Assembly: GCF_000687875.1 (NCBI RefSeq)
Contig: NZ_JHYG01000001.1
Location: forward strand, 372,001-436,000
Reading direction: 5' to 3'
DNA: 64,000 nucleotides
Source: Acidocella facilis ATCC 35904
GTDB lineage: Bacteria > Pseudomonadota > Alphaproteobacteria > Acetobacterales > Acetobacteraceae
Within the stretch, counting starts at the first letter, position 1, and every line of letters starts with the position of its first letter. The position numbers and the translations under genes were made by a program. Below are positions 36,195-45,030 of the stretch, piece after piece. A model generated the notes under the pieces. That model was not told the origin of the DNA. It made no database searches and was given only the letters and a program-made list of their open reading frames with translations.

Positions 36195-37697
36195 TCAGGT
36201 CTGGTCGGGCCGCGCGGAGAGCAGATCACGTAGGCCAGGCTTCAGGATCTTGCCGGTGCCGGTGCGCGGCAGCGCCGCGACGAAGCTGACATATTTCGGA
36301 ATCTTATAGCGCGCCAGGCGGGTATTGAGAAAGGCGAGGATCTCCTGCGCATCCGGCCCGGGCTCGGCCACCACCACCGCCAGATGCCCCACCTCGCCCC
36401 AGCGCGAATCCGGCACGCCGATGACCGCCGCCTCGCGGATCCCCGGCATCCCCGCCAGTACCGCCTCGATCTCCACCGGATAAACATTCTCGCCGCCGGA
36501 GATGAACATGTCCTTCTTGCGATCGACCAGGAAAAAGAACCCGTCCTCATCCTGGCGGGCGATATCGCCGGTGCGAAACCAGCCCTCAGCGGTGAAGGCC
36601 TTGGCGGTCTCATCCGGCGCGCGCCAGTAGGCGGTGAAGATGTTTTCGCCCTTCAGCAGCAACTCCCCGGCCATGCCTGGCGCCACATCATCGCCATTGG
36701 CATCGACGATACGCGTCTGGATGGAGGGCGGGATCAGCCCCGCGGCACCCGCCTTCTGGTCGATCAGCGGAATATGAACCGGCATGCAGGAGACCGTCCC
36801 GGCCTCGCTCATGCCAAACCCATCGGCAATGGCGATGCCATCGTGCAGCCAGGCGCGTATGTCGGCGGCCGGGTGCGGCGCGCCGCCGGAAAAAATACCG
36901 GTGAGGGTGCGCAGGCGTTGCGGGTCGAAGCCCGGCTCGGCGCGCAGCATCTTCGCCATTTGCGGCACACAAAAATAATGCGTGATCCGCAAGTCAGGAT
37001 CGGAGAGCCGGGCCAATGTGCGGGCGGCGTCAAAGCCCTCGCTGATCAGCACCGCGCCGCCGCGCATGAAGGCGGGACGCAGATTGGTGATGATCCCCAT
37101 GACATGAAACATCGGCGTTTCCGCCAGCATCGTGCTCTCATGGGTGACACGGGCCAGCAGGCCGAAATTCACCGCGGTCTGGGTGATGTTGCGTTCGCTC
37201 AGCAACACGCCCTTGGGCCGGCCGGAGGTGCCGGAGGTGTAGAGAATGAGGCTGGGCGCGGCACGGTCGAACGGCACCAGCGCCAGCGCCGGCGCCTGTT
37301 CAATCTCGCTACGCAGCGCGGGCAACAAGGTCTGCCGCATAGCAGCGCCGAGCGGGTCCAGAAACTCGGCATCGCCAACCAGCAAGGCGGGATCACAATC
37401 ATCGAGCAGCCGGCGCTGCTCGGGCAATGCCAGGCGCCAGTTCAGCGGCACGAAAATCGCGCCGATGCGCGCGCAGGCGAGGTGCAGCAGCGCCTGCTCG
37501 GCGCAATTGCGCCCCAGCGCCGCGATGCGCTCCCCCGGCTTGATGCCGTAATGCGACACCAACAGCCCGGCGGTCTGGGCGATCGCCTCGTCCCATTGCG
37601 CGTAGTTCCATTTGCGGCCGCTGGCGAATTCCAGCACCGCCAGCGCTTCCGGCTGCAGCCGTGCCTGCAGGCCGGGATCGTCCACGATATTGACCAT
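36195..37697 (-). CDS. AMP-forming acyl-CoA ligase, probable hydroxycinnamate (feruloyl/coumaroyl)-CoA ligase
   Basis: The 500-residue adenylating enzyme has the phosphate-binding loop YTSGTSGRPKGV, the adenine motif GFGMSEAGTV, the hinge FFLVDRKKDMFISGGENVYPVEIE and the catalytic lysine near LPRTGTGKILK. Its family includes 4-coumarate, benzoate and fatty-acid ligases, so sequence alone does not fix the substrate. It lies 26 bp behind a hydroxycinnamoyl-CoA hydratase/lyase gene on the same strand, which makes ferulate, p-coumarate or caffeate the likely acid. It overlaps nothing and ends 8 bp from the convergent pobR-like gene. Confidence 0.82.
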   Translation of the reverse strand: MVNIVDDPGLQARLQPEALAVLEFASGRKWNYAQWDEAIAQTAGLLVSHYGIKPGERIAALGRNCAEQALLHLACARIGAIFVPLNWRLALPEQRRLLDDCDPALLVGDAEFLDPLGAAMRQTLLPALRSEIEQAPALALVPFDRAAPSLILYTSGTSGRPKGVLLSERNITQTAVNFGLLARVTHESTMLAETPMFHVMGIITNLRPAFMRGGAVLISEGFDAARTLARLSDPDLRITHYFCVPQMAKMLRAEPGFDPQRLRTLTGIFSGGAPHPAADIRAWLHDGIAIADGFGMSEAGTVSCMPVHIPLIDQKAGAAGLIPPSIQTRIVDANGDDVAPGMAGELLLKGENIFTAYWRAPDETAKAFTAEGWFRTGDIARQDEDGFFFLVDRKKDMFISGGENVYPVEIEAVLAGMPGIREAAVIGVPDSRWGEVGHLAVVVAEPGPDAQEILAFLNTRLARYKIPKYVSFVAALPRTGTGKILKPGLRDLLSARPDQT

Positions 37698-37723
37698 TGC
37701 GGTTCCTCCCCTGGTAGGCGCGC

Positions 37724-38542
37724 TCAGTCTTTCAAACGATAGGCGCCAAGCCCGGGCTTGTAGGTTTTTTCATCGATGAACTGCCGGATCCCCTCTTTTC
37801 GTCCATCATTATCATAGGAATTCGCCGCCTCCTGGGCACGCACCAGATAATCCTCGGCATTCTCATAGGTCATCTCCCCTACCCGGCGCACGGCATCCTT
37901 TGTCGCCTTCAGCGCCACGGGGTTCTTCTTCAGCAGCACGTTGGCAACCTCGGTCACGCGCTGGCGCAGGCCAGAGAGCGGCGGCGCCTCATTCACCAGC
38001 CCCCAGGCGGCGGCGGTTTTGCCATCCACCATCTCGCCCATCATGGCGTGGTACATGGCGTTGCGGAAAGAGAGCAGCTCCACCGCCACCTTGGTGGCCC
38101 CACCGCCGGGCAGAATGCCCCAATTGATCTCGGAGAGGCCAAACTGCGCCTCCTCTGCCGCAAAGGCGAGGTCACAGGCGAAGAGCGGACCGTAGCCGCC
38201 GCCAAAACACCAGCCATTCACCATCGCGATGGTCGGCTTCTGGTACCAGCGCAGCCGCCGCCACCAGCCATAGGATTCACGCTGCGCCTTGCGCGTGGCG
38301 CCCAGCCCCTGCGCCTCCGTCTCCCGGAAATATTCCTTCAAATCCATGCCCGCGGACCAGGCCGTGCCCTCACCGGTGAGCACCAGCACCCCGACATCCT
38401 CGCGGAATTCCAATTCGTCGAGCACCTCCATCATCCGCCGGTTCAGCCCCGGGCTCATGCAATTGCGCTTCTCCGGACGGTTGAATTTCACCCAGGCGAT
38501 GCGGTTTTCAACCGTGAACGCGACGGTATCGGTCTCAGACAT
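37724..38542 (-). CDS. p-Hydroxycinnamoyl-CoA hydratase/lyase (feruloyl-CoA hydratase/vanillin synthase)
   Basis: The 272-residue crotonase-fold enzyme closely follows Pseudomonas HCHL: NRPEKRNCMSPGLNRRMM, SAGMDLKEYFRE, KPTIAMVNGWCFGGGYGPL, FGLSEINWGI (catalytic Glu) and the C-terminal DEKTYKPGLGAYR. It hydrates feruloyl-CoA or p-coumaroyl-CoA and splits off acetyl-CoA, leaving vanillin or 4-hydroxybenzaldehyde. The EDY of the C-terminal substrate region is kept. ATG at 38542 is preferred over 38548 because AAGGGG lies 8 nt before it. Confidence 0.92.
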   Translation of the reverse strand: MSETDTVAFTVENRIAWVKFNRPEKRNCMSPGLNRRMMEVLDELEFREDVGVLVLTGEGTAWSAGMDLKEYFRETEAQGLGATRKAQRESYGWWRRLRWYQKPTIAMVNGWCFGGGYGPLFACDLAFAAEEAQFGLSEINWGILPGGGATKVAVELLSFRNAMYHAMMGEMVDGKTAAAWGLVNEAPPLSGLRQRVTEVANVLLKKNPVALKATKDAVRRVGEMTYENAEDYLVRAQEAANSYDNDGRKEGIRQFIDEKTYKPGLGAYRLKD

Positions 38543-38611
38543 TTTCATTCCCCTTCAAAAGCAAGGCCCGCGGCAAAGCCGGCGCGCCTCATCTGCATCC
38601 GGTTTTAATGC

Positions 38612-38627
38612 TATATATCATAACATA
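38612..38627. promoter_or_regulatory. Operator, site C (hydratase/lyase - marR intergenic)
   Basis: TATATATCATAACATA (TATAT-N6-ACATA) lies between the divergent hydratase/lyase operon and the MarR gene, 70 bp from the first and 72 bp from the second start. It is ideally placed for one regulator to control both. Confidence 0.6.
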
Positions 38628-38698
38628 CAAGCCCCGACGATGCCGCCTCGGTGGGGGATGAGATTGCGTCGGCCTCAGGCCGCGGGCATAGTCGCGCC

Positions 38699-39163
38699 AT
38701 GGCGCTGAAACTGAAATCCCCCGCCCCTGCCCCGGTTGAAAGCGCGGGCCCCAGCAATCCCCTGGAACAGCTTCTGGGCTACCAGCTGCGCCGCGCCTCC
38801 CAGGCGATGATGGCGGATCTCGGCACCGAGCTGGCGGATCTGGACCTCAAGGTCACGGAAATGTCGGTGCTGATGGTGATCGAGGAGAATCAGGACATCA
38901 CCCAGAGCGAAATCGGCCGGGTGCTGGCCATCCAGCGCGCCAACATGGTGCCGCTGACCACGCAGCTGGAACGCCGTGGGCTGCTGCGCAAGGGGGTGAC
39001 CACGGGGCGGGCGCAAGCGCTGCGCCTGACGCCCGCCGGGCGAGCGCTGATGCGCGAATGCCGCAAGCGCGTGGCCCGGCATGAGGCGCGCTTCCTGGCC
39101 GGTATCGGCAAAACCCAGCGCGAGGCGCTGTTGCGGCACTTAAGGATGGTCTGGGAGGGTTAA
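38699..39163 (+). CDS. MarR-family regulator, probable hydroxycinnamate sensor
   Basis: The 154-residue protein has the MarR winged helix: LDLKVTEMSVLMVIEENQDITQSEIGRVLAIQRANMVPLTTQLERRGLLRKG (about 47-98), then the wing and LTPAGRALMRECR. MarR proteins beside hydroxycinnamoyl-CoA ligase/lyase genes typically bind the CoA ester and derepress the pathway. GTG at 38651 would add 16 residues without a better ribosome-binding site. It diverges from the hydratase/lyase operon across site C. Confidence 0.82.
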   Translation: MALKLKSPAPAPVESAGPSNPLEQLLGYQLRRASQAMMADLGTELADLDLKVTEMSVLMVIEENQDITQSEIGRVLAIQRANMVPLTTQLERRGLLRKGVTTGRAQALRLTPAGRALMRECRKRVARHEARFLAGIGKTQREALLRHLRMVWEG

Positions 39164-39217
39164 CGCTATCTGCGTTTCGGTTGACGCGCCAGACAGCGCC
39201 ACATCATGCGCCGCGCC

Positions 39218-39724
39218 TCAACCAGCGTCTTGCAGCGCCGTCTCCAGCCGGTGATAGCGGCGCTGGTGATAGACCAGCCCGGTGGCCTGGGGACATAGTT
39301 TGACCGCCCGCACATCGCAGAACAATACGCGATGCGTCCCAATTTCGACGACACTGGAAATCACCCCATCAAAGGCGGCGGTGGCGCTCTCCAGCACCGG
39401 CGCGCCCGTTTCCAGGCGCCCCCAGCCCGCCTGGGCGAAGCGCTCCGCCATGCTCAGCCCCTGCTGACCGGAAAACCAGCGCGAAAGCGGCTCGCCATCC
39501 GCATTGAGCACATTCACGCATAACGGCCCGCCCTGCTGAAACGCCCCCGAGAGCCGGCTGTTTTTATTCATGCAGACCAGCAGCGTCGCCGGCGTGTCGG
39601 TCACGCTGCACACGGCGGAGGCGGTGAAGCCCATATCGCCCTCCGGCGCGCGGGTGGTGATGATGTTCACCGCAGCCCCAAGCCGGGCCATCGCATCCCT
39701 GAACAAGGTGGTGTCGATTGTCAT
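39218..39724 (-). CDS. Flavin reductase family protein (partner of the LLM monooxygenase)
   Basis: The 168-residue protein is of the DIM6/HpaC flavin-reductase type: FRDAMARLGAAVNIITTRAPEGDMGFTASAVCSVTDTPATLLVCMNKNSR, then GTHRVLFCDVRAV. It would reduce FMN or FAD with NAD(P)H and hand it to the luciferase-like oxygenase encoded two genes upstream in the same operon. The ATG at 39724 has GGAAAGG upstream; the frame extends to a TTG at 39748 that would overlap the ALDH gene by 4 nt. It is the last gene of the 43.7-39.2 kb operon. Confidence 0.85.
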   Translation of the reverse strand: MTIDTTLFRDAMARLGAAVNIITTRAPEGDMGFTASAVCSVTDTPATLLVCMNKNSRLSGAFQQGGPLCVNVLNADGEPLSRWFSGQQGLSMAERFAQAGWGRLETGAPVLESATAAFDGVISSVVEIGTHRVLFCDVRAVKLCPQATGLVYHQRRYHRLETALQDAG

Positions 39725-39744
39725 CGGGCTGGCCTTTCCAAAAC

Positions 39745-41223
39745 TCAACGCATCACGAACGGATCAGGCAATGGCGCATCCGAGAGATTGATCCAGACCG
39801 ATTTGGTTCTGGTATAATCCAGGATCGATTCAACCCCGCCCTCGCGCCCCAGCCCGCTTTCCTTGTAGCCGCCGAAGGGCACCAGCGGCGAGATGACCCG
39901 GTAGGTATTCACCCACACCACCCCAGCCCGGATGGCGCGGGCCAGCCGGTGCGCACGCGCGAGATTTTGCGTGAACACACCGCTGGCCAGGGCGAATTTC
40001 GAATCATTCGCCAGCGCCAGCGCCTCGTCTTCGGTATCAAACGCCATCACGCTGAGCACCGGGGCGAAAAACTCCTCACCCCAGCAGGGCGGCTTGGGCG
40101 TGTCGCAGAGCAGGATCGTCGGGCGCAGATAGAAGCCCGCCTCAAACCCCGCCGGCACATCGCCACCGGTGATCAGCACCGCGCCCTGGTCCTGGCTGTC
40201 CTTGATCAGCGCCAAGGCCCGGTCGCGCTGGCGCGCGGTGGCCAGCGGGCCCATCTGCGTGGCCGCGTCGGCCGGGTTGCCGATGACGATCTGCTCCGCC
40301 CGCGCCTTCAATCTTTCCAGCAGCGCCGGCAGCAGCGGGCGCTGCACCAGCAGCCGCGAGCCGGCCACGCAGCTCTGCCCGCTGGCCGCGAAAATCCCGG
40401 CGATGACCGCGCTGACCACATTATCGGGATCGGCATCCGCGAAGGCCAGCACCGGCGATTTGCCGCCCAGCTCAAGCGTCGTCGCGGCCAGGTTGGCGGC
40501 GGAATTGCGGACGATATGCCGCGCCGTCTCCGGCCCGCCGGTGAAGGCGATGCGCGCGACCAGCGGATGCGTGGTGAGCGCCTGGCCACATTGCGCGCCA
40601 GTGCCGGTGATGATGTTCACCACCCCCGGCGGGAAGCCGGCCTCATGCACCACACGGGCGAATTCCAGCAGCGGCGCGGCGCCATCCTCGGCGGCCTTCA
40701 GCACGATTGTACAGCCCGCCGCCAGGGCCGGGCCCAGCTTCACCGCCGCCAGGAAAAGCTGCGAATTCCAGGGTACCATGGCGGCCACCACCCCCACCGG
40801 CTCGCGGCGCAGCGTCACCTCCATCTCCGGCTTGTCCACCGGCACGTGCAGCCCCATCACCTTGTCGGCCAGCCCGCCATAGAAGCGGAAATATTCGGCG
40901 ATATAGGCGATCTGGCCGCCGGTCTCGCGGATGATCTTGCCGGTATCCCGGGTTTCCAGCGCGGCCAGGCGCGGTGCCGCCTCGGCCAGCAGATCCCCCA
41001 GCCGGGAGAGCAGCTTGCCGCGCGCGGTGGCGGTGAGCCCGGCCCAGGCGGGGGCGCGCAAAGCGGCATCGGCGGCGCGCACGGCGCTGTCCACATCCTG
41101 CGCGCTGGCGGCGGGCATCAGCGCCCAGGGGGCACCGGTTGCCGGGTCCAGGCTTTCGAAATGCGCCGCCGCATCCTCGAACCGCCCGTCGATATAATGC
41201 TGAAACCGCTTGAGTTCAGGCAT
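39745..41223 (-). CDS. NAD(P)-dependent aldehyde dehydrogenase
   Basis: The 492-residue ALDH has VVAAMVPWNSQLFLAAVKLGPALAAGCTIVLKAAE, FTGGPETARHIV, the general base in ELGGKSPVLAFADAD, the catalytic Cys in ASGQSCVAGSRLLVQ and EEFFAPVLSVMAFDTEDEAL. It groups by eye with betaine/semialdehyde-type dehydrogenases rather than the benzaldehyde type found at 24.4 kb. The likely substrate is the aldehyde released by the monooxygenase of this operon. Its start overlaps the LLM gene by 8 nt, showing tight coupling. Confidence 0.85.
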   Translation of the reverse strand: MPELKRFQHYIDGRFEDAAAHFESLDPATGAPWALMPAASAQDVDSAVRAADAALRAPAWAGLTATARGKLLSRLGDLLAEAAPRLAALETRDTGKIIRETGGQIAYIAEYFRFYGGLADKVMGLHVPVDKPEMEVTLRREPVGVVAAMVPWNSQLFLAAVKLGPALAAGCTIVLKAAEDGAAPLLEFARVVHEAGFPPGVVNIITGTGAQCGQALTTHPLVARIAFTGGPETARHIVRNSAANLAATTLELGGKSPVLAFADADPDNVVSAVIAGIFAASGQSCVAGSRLLVQRPLLPALLERLKARAEQIVIGNPADAATQMGPLATARQRDRALALIKDSQDQGAVLITGGDVPAGFEAGFYLRPTILLCDTPKPPCWGEEFFAPVLSVMAFDTEDEALALANDSKFALASGVFTQNLARAHRLARAIRAGVVWVNTYRVISPLVPFGGYKESGLGREGGVESILDYTRTKSVWINLSDAPLPDPFVMR

Positions 41224-42271
41224 ATTCAGGGGCTTTCTGGAAATGCGGCATCACCTCTTCGATGAAGCGCCGCAGCGAGGCCTGCTTACGCGCAAAGCTC
41301 ATGCCGCTATCGATCCACAGGCTGAACTGGTCATAGCCCAGCGCCTCATAGGCTTTCAGCCTTGCCACCACCTCGTCGGCGGTGCCGATGACCAGGCTCT
41401 TGCGCACAATCTCCGGGGCGTATTGCGGCATCGCGGCCATCTCTTCGGCCGTCAGCGCTTCCATCATGCCGCGCGTCACCGGCTTTTTGTTCTGGAACCA
41501 GGCGCCGAAATAGCAATAAAACCGGCTCAACTCCTCGGCCCCTTGCGCGGCGTCTTCCTCGTCGGCGGCGACATAAGTGTGCTGCAGCAGCATGATCTGC
41601 GGGCGCTTGACCTGCGGGTTGGCGTCGCAGGCGGTGTTGAAGCGCTGCATCAGACTCTCCACCTCCGCATCGCCGCTGGCCAGCGGCGTGACCTGCACAT
41701 TGCAGCCCGTGCGCACCGCGAATTCATGCGAGTTCGGGTCACGCGCCGCCACCCAGATCGGCGGCCCGCCCGGCTGCAGCGGCTGCGGCACCGCGCTGGT
41801 TTTCGGAAACTGCCAATATTCGCCCTGATGTTCGTAATCGCCCTGGAACAGCTTCTGCACCGCGGGCACCAGCTCGCGCATGCGCAAGCCTGCCTCCATC
41901 GGTGTCAGCCCCGGCTGCAGCCGCTCATACTCGAAGCTGTAGGCCCCGCGCGCGATGCCAAGCTCCAGCCGGCCACGGGTGATCAGATCGGTCATCGCCG
42001 TCTCCCCCGCCAGCTTGATCGGGTGCCAGAACGGCGCGATCACCGAGCTGGTGCCCAGCCGGATCTTCGTCGTCTTCGGCGCCAGATAGGCGATCTGCAG
42101 GAACGGGTTGGGCGCGATGGTGAATTCCATGCCGTGATGCTCGCCGATCCAGGCGGCCTCCATGCCGCCGGCTTCGGCCTGCGTCACCAGCACCTCCAGC
42201 TCGTCCAGCAGCTCAATCTGGCTCTGCCCCGCGGAGAGGCGTTCCATATGCACAAACAGCGAGAATTTCAT
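41216..42271 (-). CDS. Luciferase-like (LLM) flavin-dependent monooxygenase
   Basis: The 351-residue protein is a bacterial-luciferase-fold oxygenase: MKFSLFVHMERL, then GGMEAAWIGEHHGMEFTIAPNPFLQIAYLAPKTTKIRLGTSSVIAPFWHPIKLAGETAMTDLITRGRLELGIARG, and the C-terminal VIGTADEVVARLKAYEALGYDQFSLW. It uses reduced flavin supplied by a separate reductase. Two-component members of this fold open or oxygenate N-heterocycles, sulfonates and chelators such as NTA and EDTA. The substrate is not known here. It is the third gene of its operon. Confidence 0.85.
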   Translation of the reverse strand: MKFSLFVHMERLSAGQSQIELLDELEVLVTQAEAGGMEAAWIGEHHGMEFTIAPNPFLQIAYLAPKTTKIRLGTSSVIAPFWHPIKLAGETAMTDLITRGRLELGIARGAYSFEYERLQPGLTPMEAGLRMRELVPAVQKLFQGDYEHQGEYWQFPKTSAVPQPLQPGGPPIWVAARDPNSHEFAVRTGCNVQVTPLASGDAEVESLMQRFNTACDANPQVKRPQIMLLQHTYVAADEEDAAQGAEELSRFYCYFGAWFQNKKPVTRGMMEALTAEEMAAMPQYAPEIVRKSLVIGTADEVVARLKAYEALGYDQFSLWIDSGMSFARKQASLRRFIEEVMPHFQKAPEYA

Positions 42272-42291
42272 AATGTCGCTCCGTCGTAAAG

Positions 42292-43113
42292 CTATTGCGC
42301 GGCCTGCAACAGCACGGTTTCATCAAGAAAACGGCCAAGAACGTCATTCACAACCCCGGGTGCGGCCAGGCTCATCATGTGGCGCTGGCCGGGTAGCGCC
42401 ACGGCCCGCCCTTGCGGGGCGGCGTCTGCCATGCGGCGGGACATAGCGGGCGAGGAATTCTCATCCTCCTCGCCGGTCAGGAACAAGGCCGGCATCGCCA
42501 GGCTCCCCAGCCGGCCTTCATGCGCGGCATCGGCGCGGGCAAACAGCCCATAGGCGCGGGCATAGCCGACCGGATCCACCGTCGCCAGCGCGGCGCCGAC
42601 CCAGGCGGCGGTCTCCAACTGCTCGGGCGGCACCGGCGCGCCGAACCAGCGATCAATCGCCGCCTGCCGCCAGCCCAGCTCACCGGCCCCGGCCCGCAAG
42701 GCGGCGGCGCGTGCGGCCACGGCGCTGCGCTGTGCCGGCGTACGGCAATAGACCGCATTCATCGGCACCACCGCCCGCACCCGTTCAGGATGCGCCAGCG
42801 CGAATTCCAGCGCGACCAGCGCGCCCATCGAGTGGCCGACGAGGCTGACACGCGCCAACCCCAGCCCATCGAGCAGCGCCAGGAGCTGTGCCGCATAATC
42901 GTCGAGCGTGGGCACCTGCGGCGGCAACGCGCTGCTGCCATGGCCCAGCGTGTCATAGGCCACGACATCCCAGCGCGACGCGAAGGCGGCCATCTGCGGC
43001 GCCCAGAAGCCGGCATGCATGCCCACCCCATGGATCAACACCAGCGCCGGGCCGGCGCCCGCCCGGCAATAGCCGGTGCCGCCCAGCCGGCCGAGATGAT
43101 AGCCCTCAGCCAT
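42292..43113 (-). CDS. Alpha/beta-fold hydrolase
   Basis: The 273-residue hydrolase has the oxyanion HGVGMHAGFWAPQ, the nucleophile elbow GHSMGALVALEFA (serine) and a C-terminal catalytic histidine in GQRHMMSLAAP, with an acid in LTGEEDENSS. The layout is that of small-molecule ester, amide or C-C hydrolases such as the 3-oxoadipate enol-lactonase and meta-cleavage groups. It overlaps the DUF1185 gene by 8 nt, so they are co-translated, and presumably acts on an intermediate of the same pathway. Confidence 0.82.
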   Translation of the reverse strand: MAEGYHLGRLGGTGYCRAGAGPALVLIHGVGMHAGFWAPQMAAFASRWDVVAYDTLGHGSSALPPQVPTLDDYAAQLLALLDGLGLARVSLVGHSMGALVALEFALAHPERVRAVVPMNAVYCRTPAQRSAVAARAAALRAGAGELGWRQAAIDRWFGAPVPPEQLETAAWVGAALATVDPVGYARAYGLFARADAAHEGRLGSLAMPALFLTGEEDENSSPAMSRRMADAAPQGRAVALPGQRHMMSLAAPGVVNDVLGRFLDETVLLQAAQ

Positions 43114-43693
43114 TCAGGTCGCCCAGCTCGGCCAGATCCTTGTAACGATCGCCGATGCGATGGTGCGGGCGCCCGCCGATGGAGGCGCCGAGTGCCACCA
43201 GGATTTCATCCGGGCCTGGCGCATCGTCGATGCTGAACTGCACGGTGAGATAATGCGAGCGCATCCCCTCATCATGTTTGTGCATCAGCGGAATCTGGAT
43301 CGAGGCGCCCGGCCCGCCACGGGTGTTGGTGAAGGCGAGATAGGATTTCGCTCCGACGGCGCGGCGGTAGTGATTGCCAAAGCGCAGCGTATGGATCAGC
43401 GCCGAGGCATGTTCAACCTCCCCCGCACTGCCGACGATGGCGCATTTGCCATAGCCTTCCACCGCCTCGCCCGAGCCGGCCAGGCGCAGGATTTCGGCGG
43501 TCAGCATCTCGCCCAGCACCGGCCCGATGGCGCGGATTTCCGGCGAGAGATCCTCCACGAAGCCCCGCCCGGCCCAGGGATTGGCGAGCACCGCGGCGGC
43601 GCCGAACAGCTTGAACGGCCCAGGCGCGGCGCGCCCGCCCTCGATGCGGATATCTTCGGTGTAGGTGACGAGCTTGCGCAGGGACAGCGTCAT
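43106..43693 (-). CDS. DUF1185 (amino acid synthesis family) protein
   Basis: The 195-residue protein matches the family labelled amino acid synthesis protein (DUF1185), whose activity is not established to my knowledge. Recognisable parts are TEDIRIEGG near the N-terminus, AAVLANPWAGR, EGYGKCAIVGSAGEVEHASALIHTLRFGNHYR, and RGGPGASIQIPLMHKHDEGMRSHYLT. It is the first gene of the catabolic operon, directly behind the GntR-controlled promoter. Such a conserved Gly/His-rich compact protein is a good enzyme candidate. Confidence 0.8.
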   Translation of the reverse strand: MTLSLRKLVTYTEDIRIEGGRAAPGPFKLFGAAAVLANPWAGRGFVEDLSPEIRAIGPVLGEMLTAEILRLAGSGEAVEGYGKCAIVGSAGEVEHASALIHTLRFGNHYRRAVGAKSYLAFTNTRGGPGASIQIPLMHKHDEGMRSHYLTVQFSIDDAPGPDEILVALGASIGGRPHHRIGDRYKDLAELGDLNG

Positions 43694-43709
43694 GGCGAAC
43701 TCCTTATTG

Positions 43710-43750
43710 TCTTATGGTATACCATAAGATTGACAAGAGCGGGCTGTAAA
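43710..43750 (-). promoter_or_regulatory. GntR-controlled promoter 1 with 20-bp palindrome
   Basis: The perfect palindrome TCTTATGGTATACCATAAGA occupies 43710-43729. On the minus strand TTTACA (43745-43750) stands 17 bp from TTATGG (43722-43727), a plausible -35/-10 pair, so the palindrome covers the -10 box. It lies 17 bp before the DUF1185 start. The same module recurs inverted at 44628-44668. Confidence 0.75.
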
Positions 43751-43824
43751 GAGGAAACTGGCATTGCGGGTCGTTTTTGACTCACGACATGATAAACAAA
43801 GCCACGGGAAACAGGTCTTCTTCC

Positions 43825-44520
43825 ATGCCGGACAGCCAACCAGACGCATTGCTGATCGACCGCCCCGCGAAAACCTTGCGGCAATTGGCGCTTGAGAAAA
43901 TGCGCGAAGCCATCCTCACGATGAAATTCCGCCCCGGCGAGCGGCTGGTGGAACGCGCCTTGTGCGAGCGGCTGGGGGTCAGCCGCTCAGTCGTGCGCGA
44001 GGTGCTGCGGCATCTGGAATCCGAAGGGCTGGTCGAGACGATTCCCAATCACGGCCCGGCCGTGGCGGCCCCGGAGCCGGCGAAGATCGCGCAGATCTAT
44101 GAGCTGCGCTCGATGCTGGAGGCGCTGGCCGCGCGCCACTGCGCCGCCCGCGCCACCCCGGCCGACCTCGCCGCCCTGCGCACGGCGCTGGAGGCGGTGC
44201 GCGCCGGCTACGGCGCCGGCGAGCCCTTCACCGTGCTGGCCGCCACCGCGCGGTTTTACGAGGCGATGTTCCGCGCCGCCGGACGGCAGGTGGCGTGGGA
44301 GCTGCTGGTGGCGTTGAATGGGCGGATCACCCATCTGCGCGCCCGCACCATCTCGACCTCGGGGCGGGAGCGCGACGGGATGGCGGAGATGCAAGCGATC
44401 CTGGACGCCATTATCGCGCGCGATCCGGACGCGGCGGCGGCGGCTTCGGTGCGGCATCTGCAAAACGCCCTGCAGCTGGCCCTGAAGCAGGGCCCCGCCG
44501 AAAGCCAGAGCCCAAACTGA
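43825..44520 (+). CDS. GntR-family regulator (FCD domain) of the flanking operons
   Basis: The 231-residue regulator has a winged helix-turn-helix (RLVERALCERLGVSRSVVREVLRHLESEGLVETIPNHGPAVAA, about 37-79) and an FCD ligand-binding domain (YELRSMLEALAARHCA, and a C-terminal HLQNALQLAL). It sits exactly between two oppositely directed operons that carry the same operator, so it almost surely controls both. Other possible starts are ATG 43789 and TTG 43777; 43825 has a weak upstream GAAACAGG. The ligand is presumably the substrate of the LLM pathway. Confidence 0.83.
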   Translation: MPDSQPDALLIDRPAKTLRQLALEKMREAILTMKFRPGERLVERALCERLGVSRSVVREVLRHLESEGLVETIPNHGPAVAAPEPAKIAQIYELRSMLEALAARHCAARATPADLAALRTALEAVRAGYGAGEPFTVLAATARFYEAMFRAAGRQVAWELLVALNGRITHLRARTISTSGRERDGMAEMQAILDAIIARDPDAAAAASVRHLQNALQLALKQGPAESQSPN

Positions 44521-44627
44521 CCCGCCGCAACGCACAAAAAATCGCCAGACCGCCGCTTTTTGCAAAGACGCCTCATCGGCCTCACCCAGTTTGGCGATAA
44601 ATACGGCAAGCCGGGCGCGTTTTCCTC

Positions 44628-44668
44628 TTTACAGCGTCTTTCCCTCGCTCTTATGGTATACCATAAGA
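44628..44668 (+). promoter_or_regulatory. GntR-controlled promoter 2 with 20-bp palindrome
   Basis: TTTACA (44628-44633), 17 bp, then TTATGG (44651-44656), overlapped by the same perfect palindrome TCTTATGGTATACCATAAGA at 44649-44668. The upstream TTTCCTCTTTACAGC (44621-44635) is also shared with promoter 1 at the identical 14-bp distance. It drives the NIPSNAP-ABC importer operon. Confidence 0.75.
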
Positions 44669-44691
44669 TAAACATACCGAGGCCCGCTCCG

Positions 44692-45030
44692 ATGTTCTAC
44701 GAGATGCGTACCTACAGGCTAAAGACCGGCATGGTTCCGGCCTATCTGAAACTGGTCGAGGAGGAGGGCATCGCCATCCAGAGCGCGCATCTGGGCGGGC
44801 TGGCGGGCTATTTCTTCACCGAGATCGGCCCGCAGAACGAGATCGTGCATATCTGGGCCTATCCCAGCCTGGATGAGCGCGACCGCCGCCGCGCCGCGCT
44901 CATCCGCGATCCGCGCTGGCTGGCGTTTCTTCCCAAAATCCAGGCCCTGATCGAGACGATGGAGACGAAAATCCTGCGTCCCGCGCCCTTCTCGCCGCTG
45001 CCTGGCAACCCGCTCAACAAGGAGGTCTGA
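44692..45030 (+). CDS. NIPSNAP-family protein
   Basis: The 112-residue protein begins MFYEMRTYRLKTGMVPAYLKL and contains GYFFTEIGPQNEIVHIWAYPSLDERDRRRAAL. This is the ferredoxin-like dimeric NIPSNAP fold often found beside small-molecule catabolic enzymes. Its role is unknown; it may bind or isomerise an unstable intermediate. The longer frame from 44560 would include the promoter and is not real. Its stop overlaps the next start (TGATG), with GGAGG just inside its 3' end for the binding-protein gene. Confidence 0.82.
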   Translation: MFYEMRTYRLKTGMVPAYLKLVEEEGIAIQSAHLGGLAGYFFTEIGPQNEIVHIWAYPSLDERDRRRAALIRDPRWLAFLPKIQALIETMETKILRPAPFSPLPGNPLNKEV

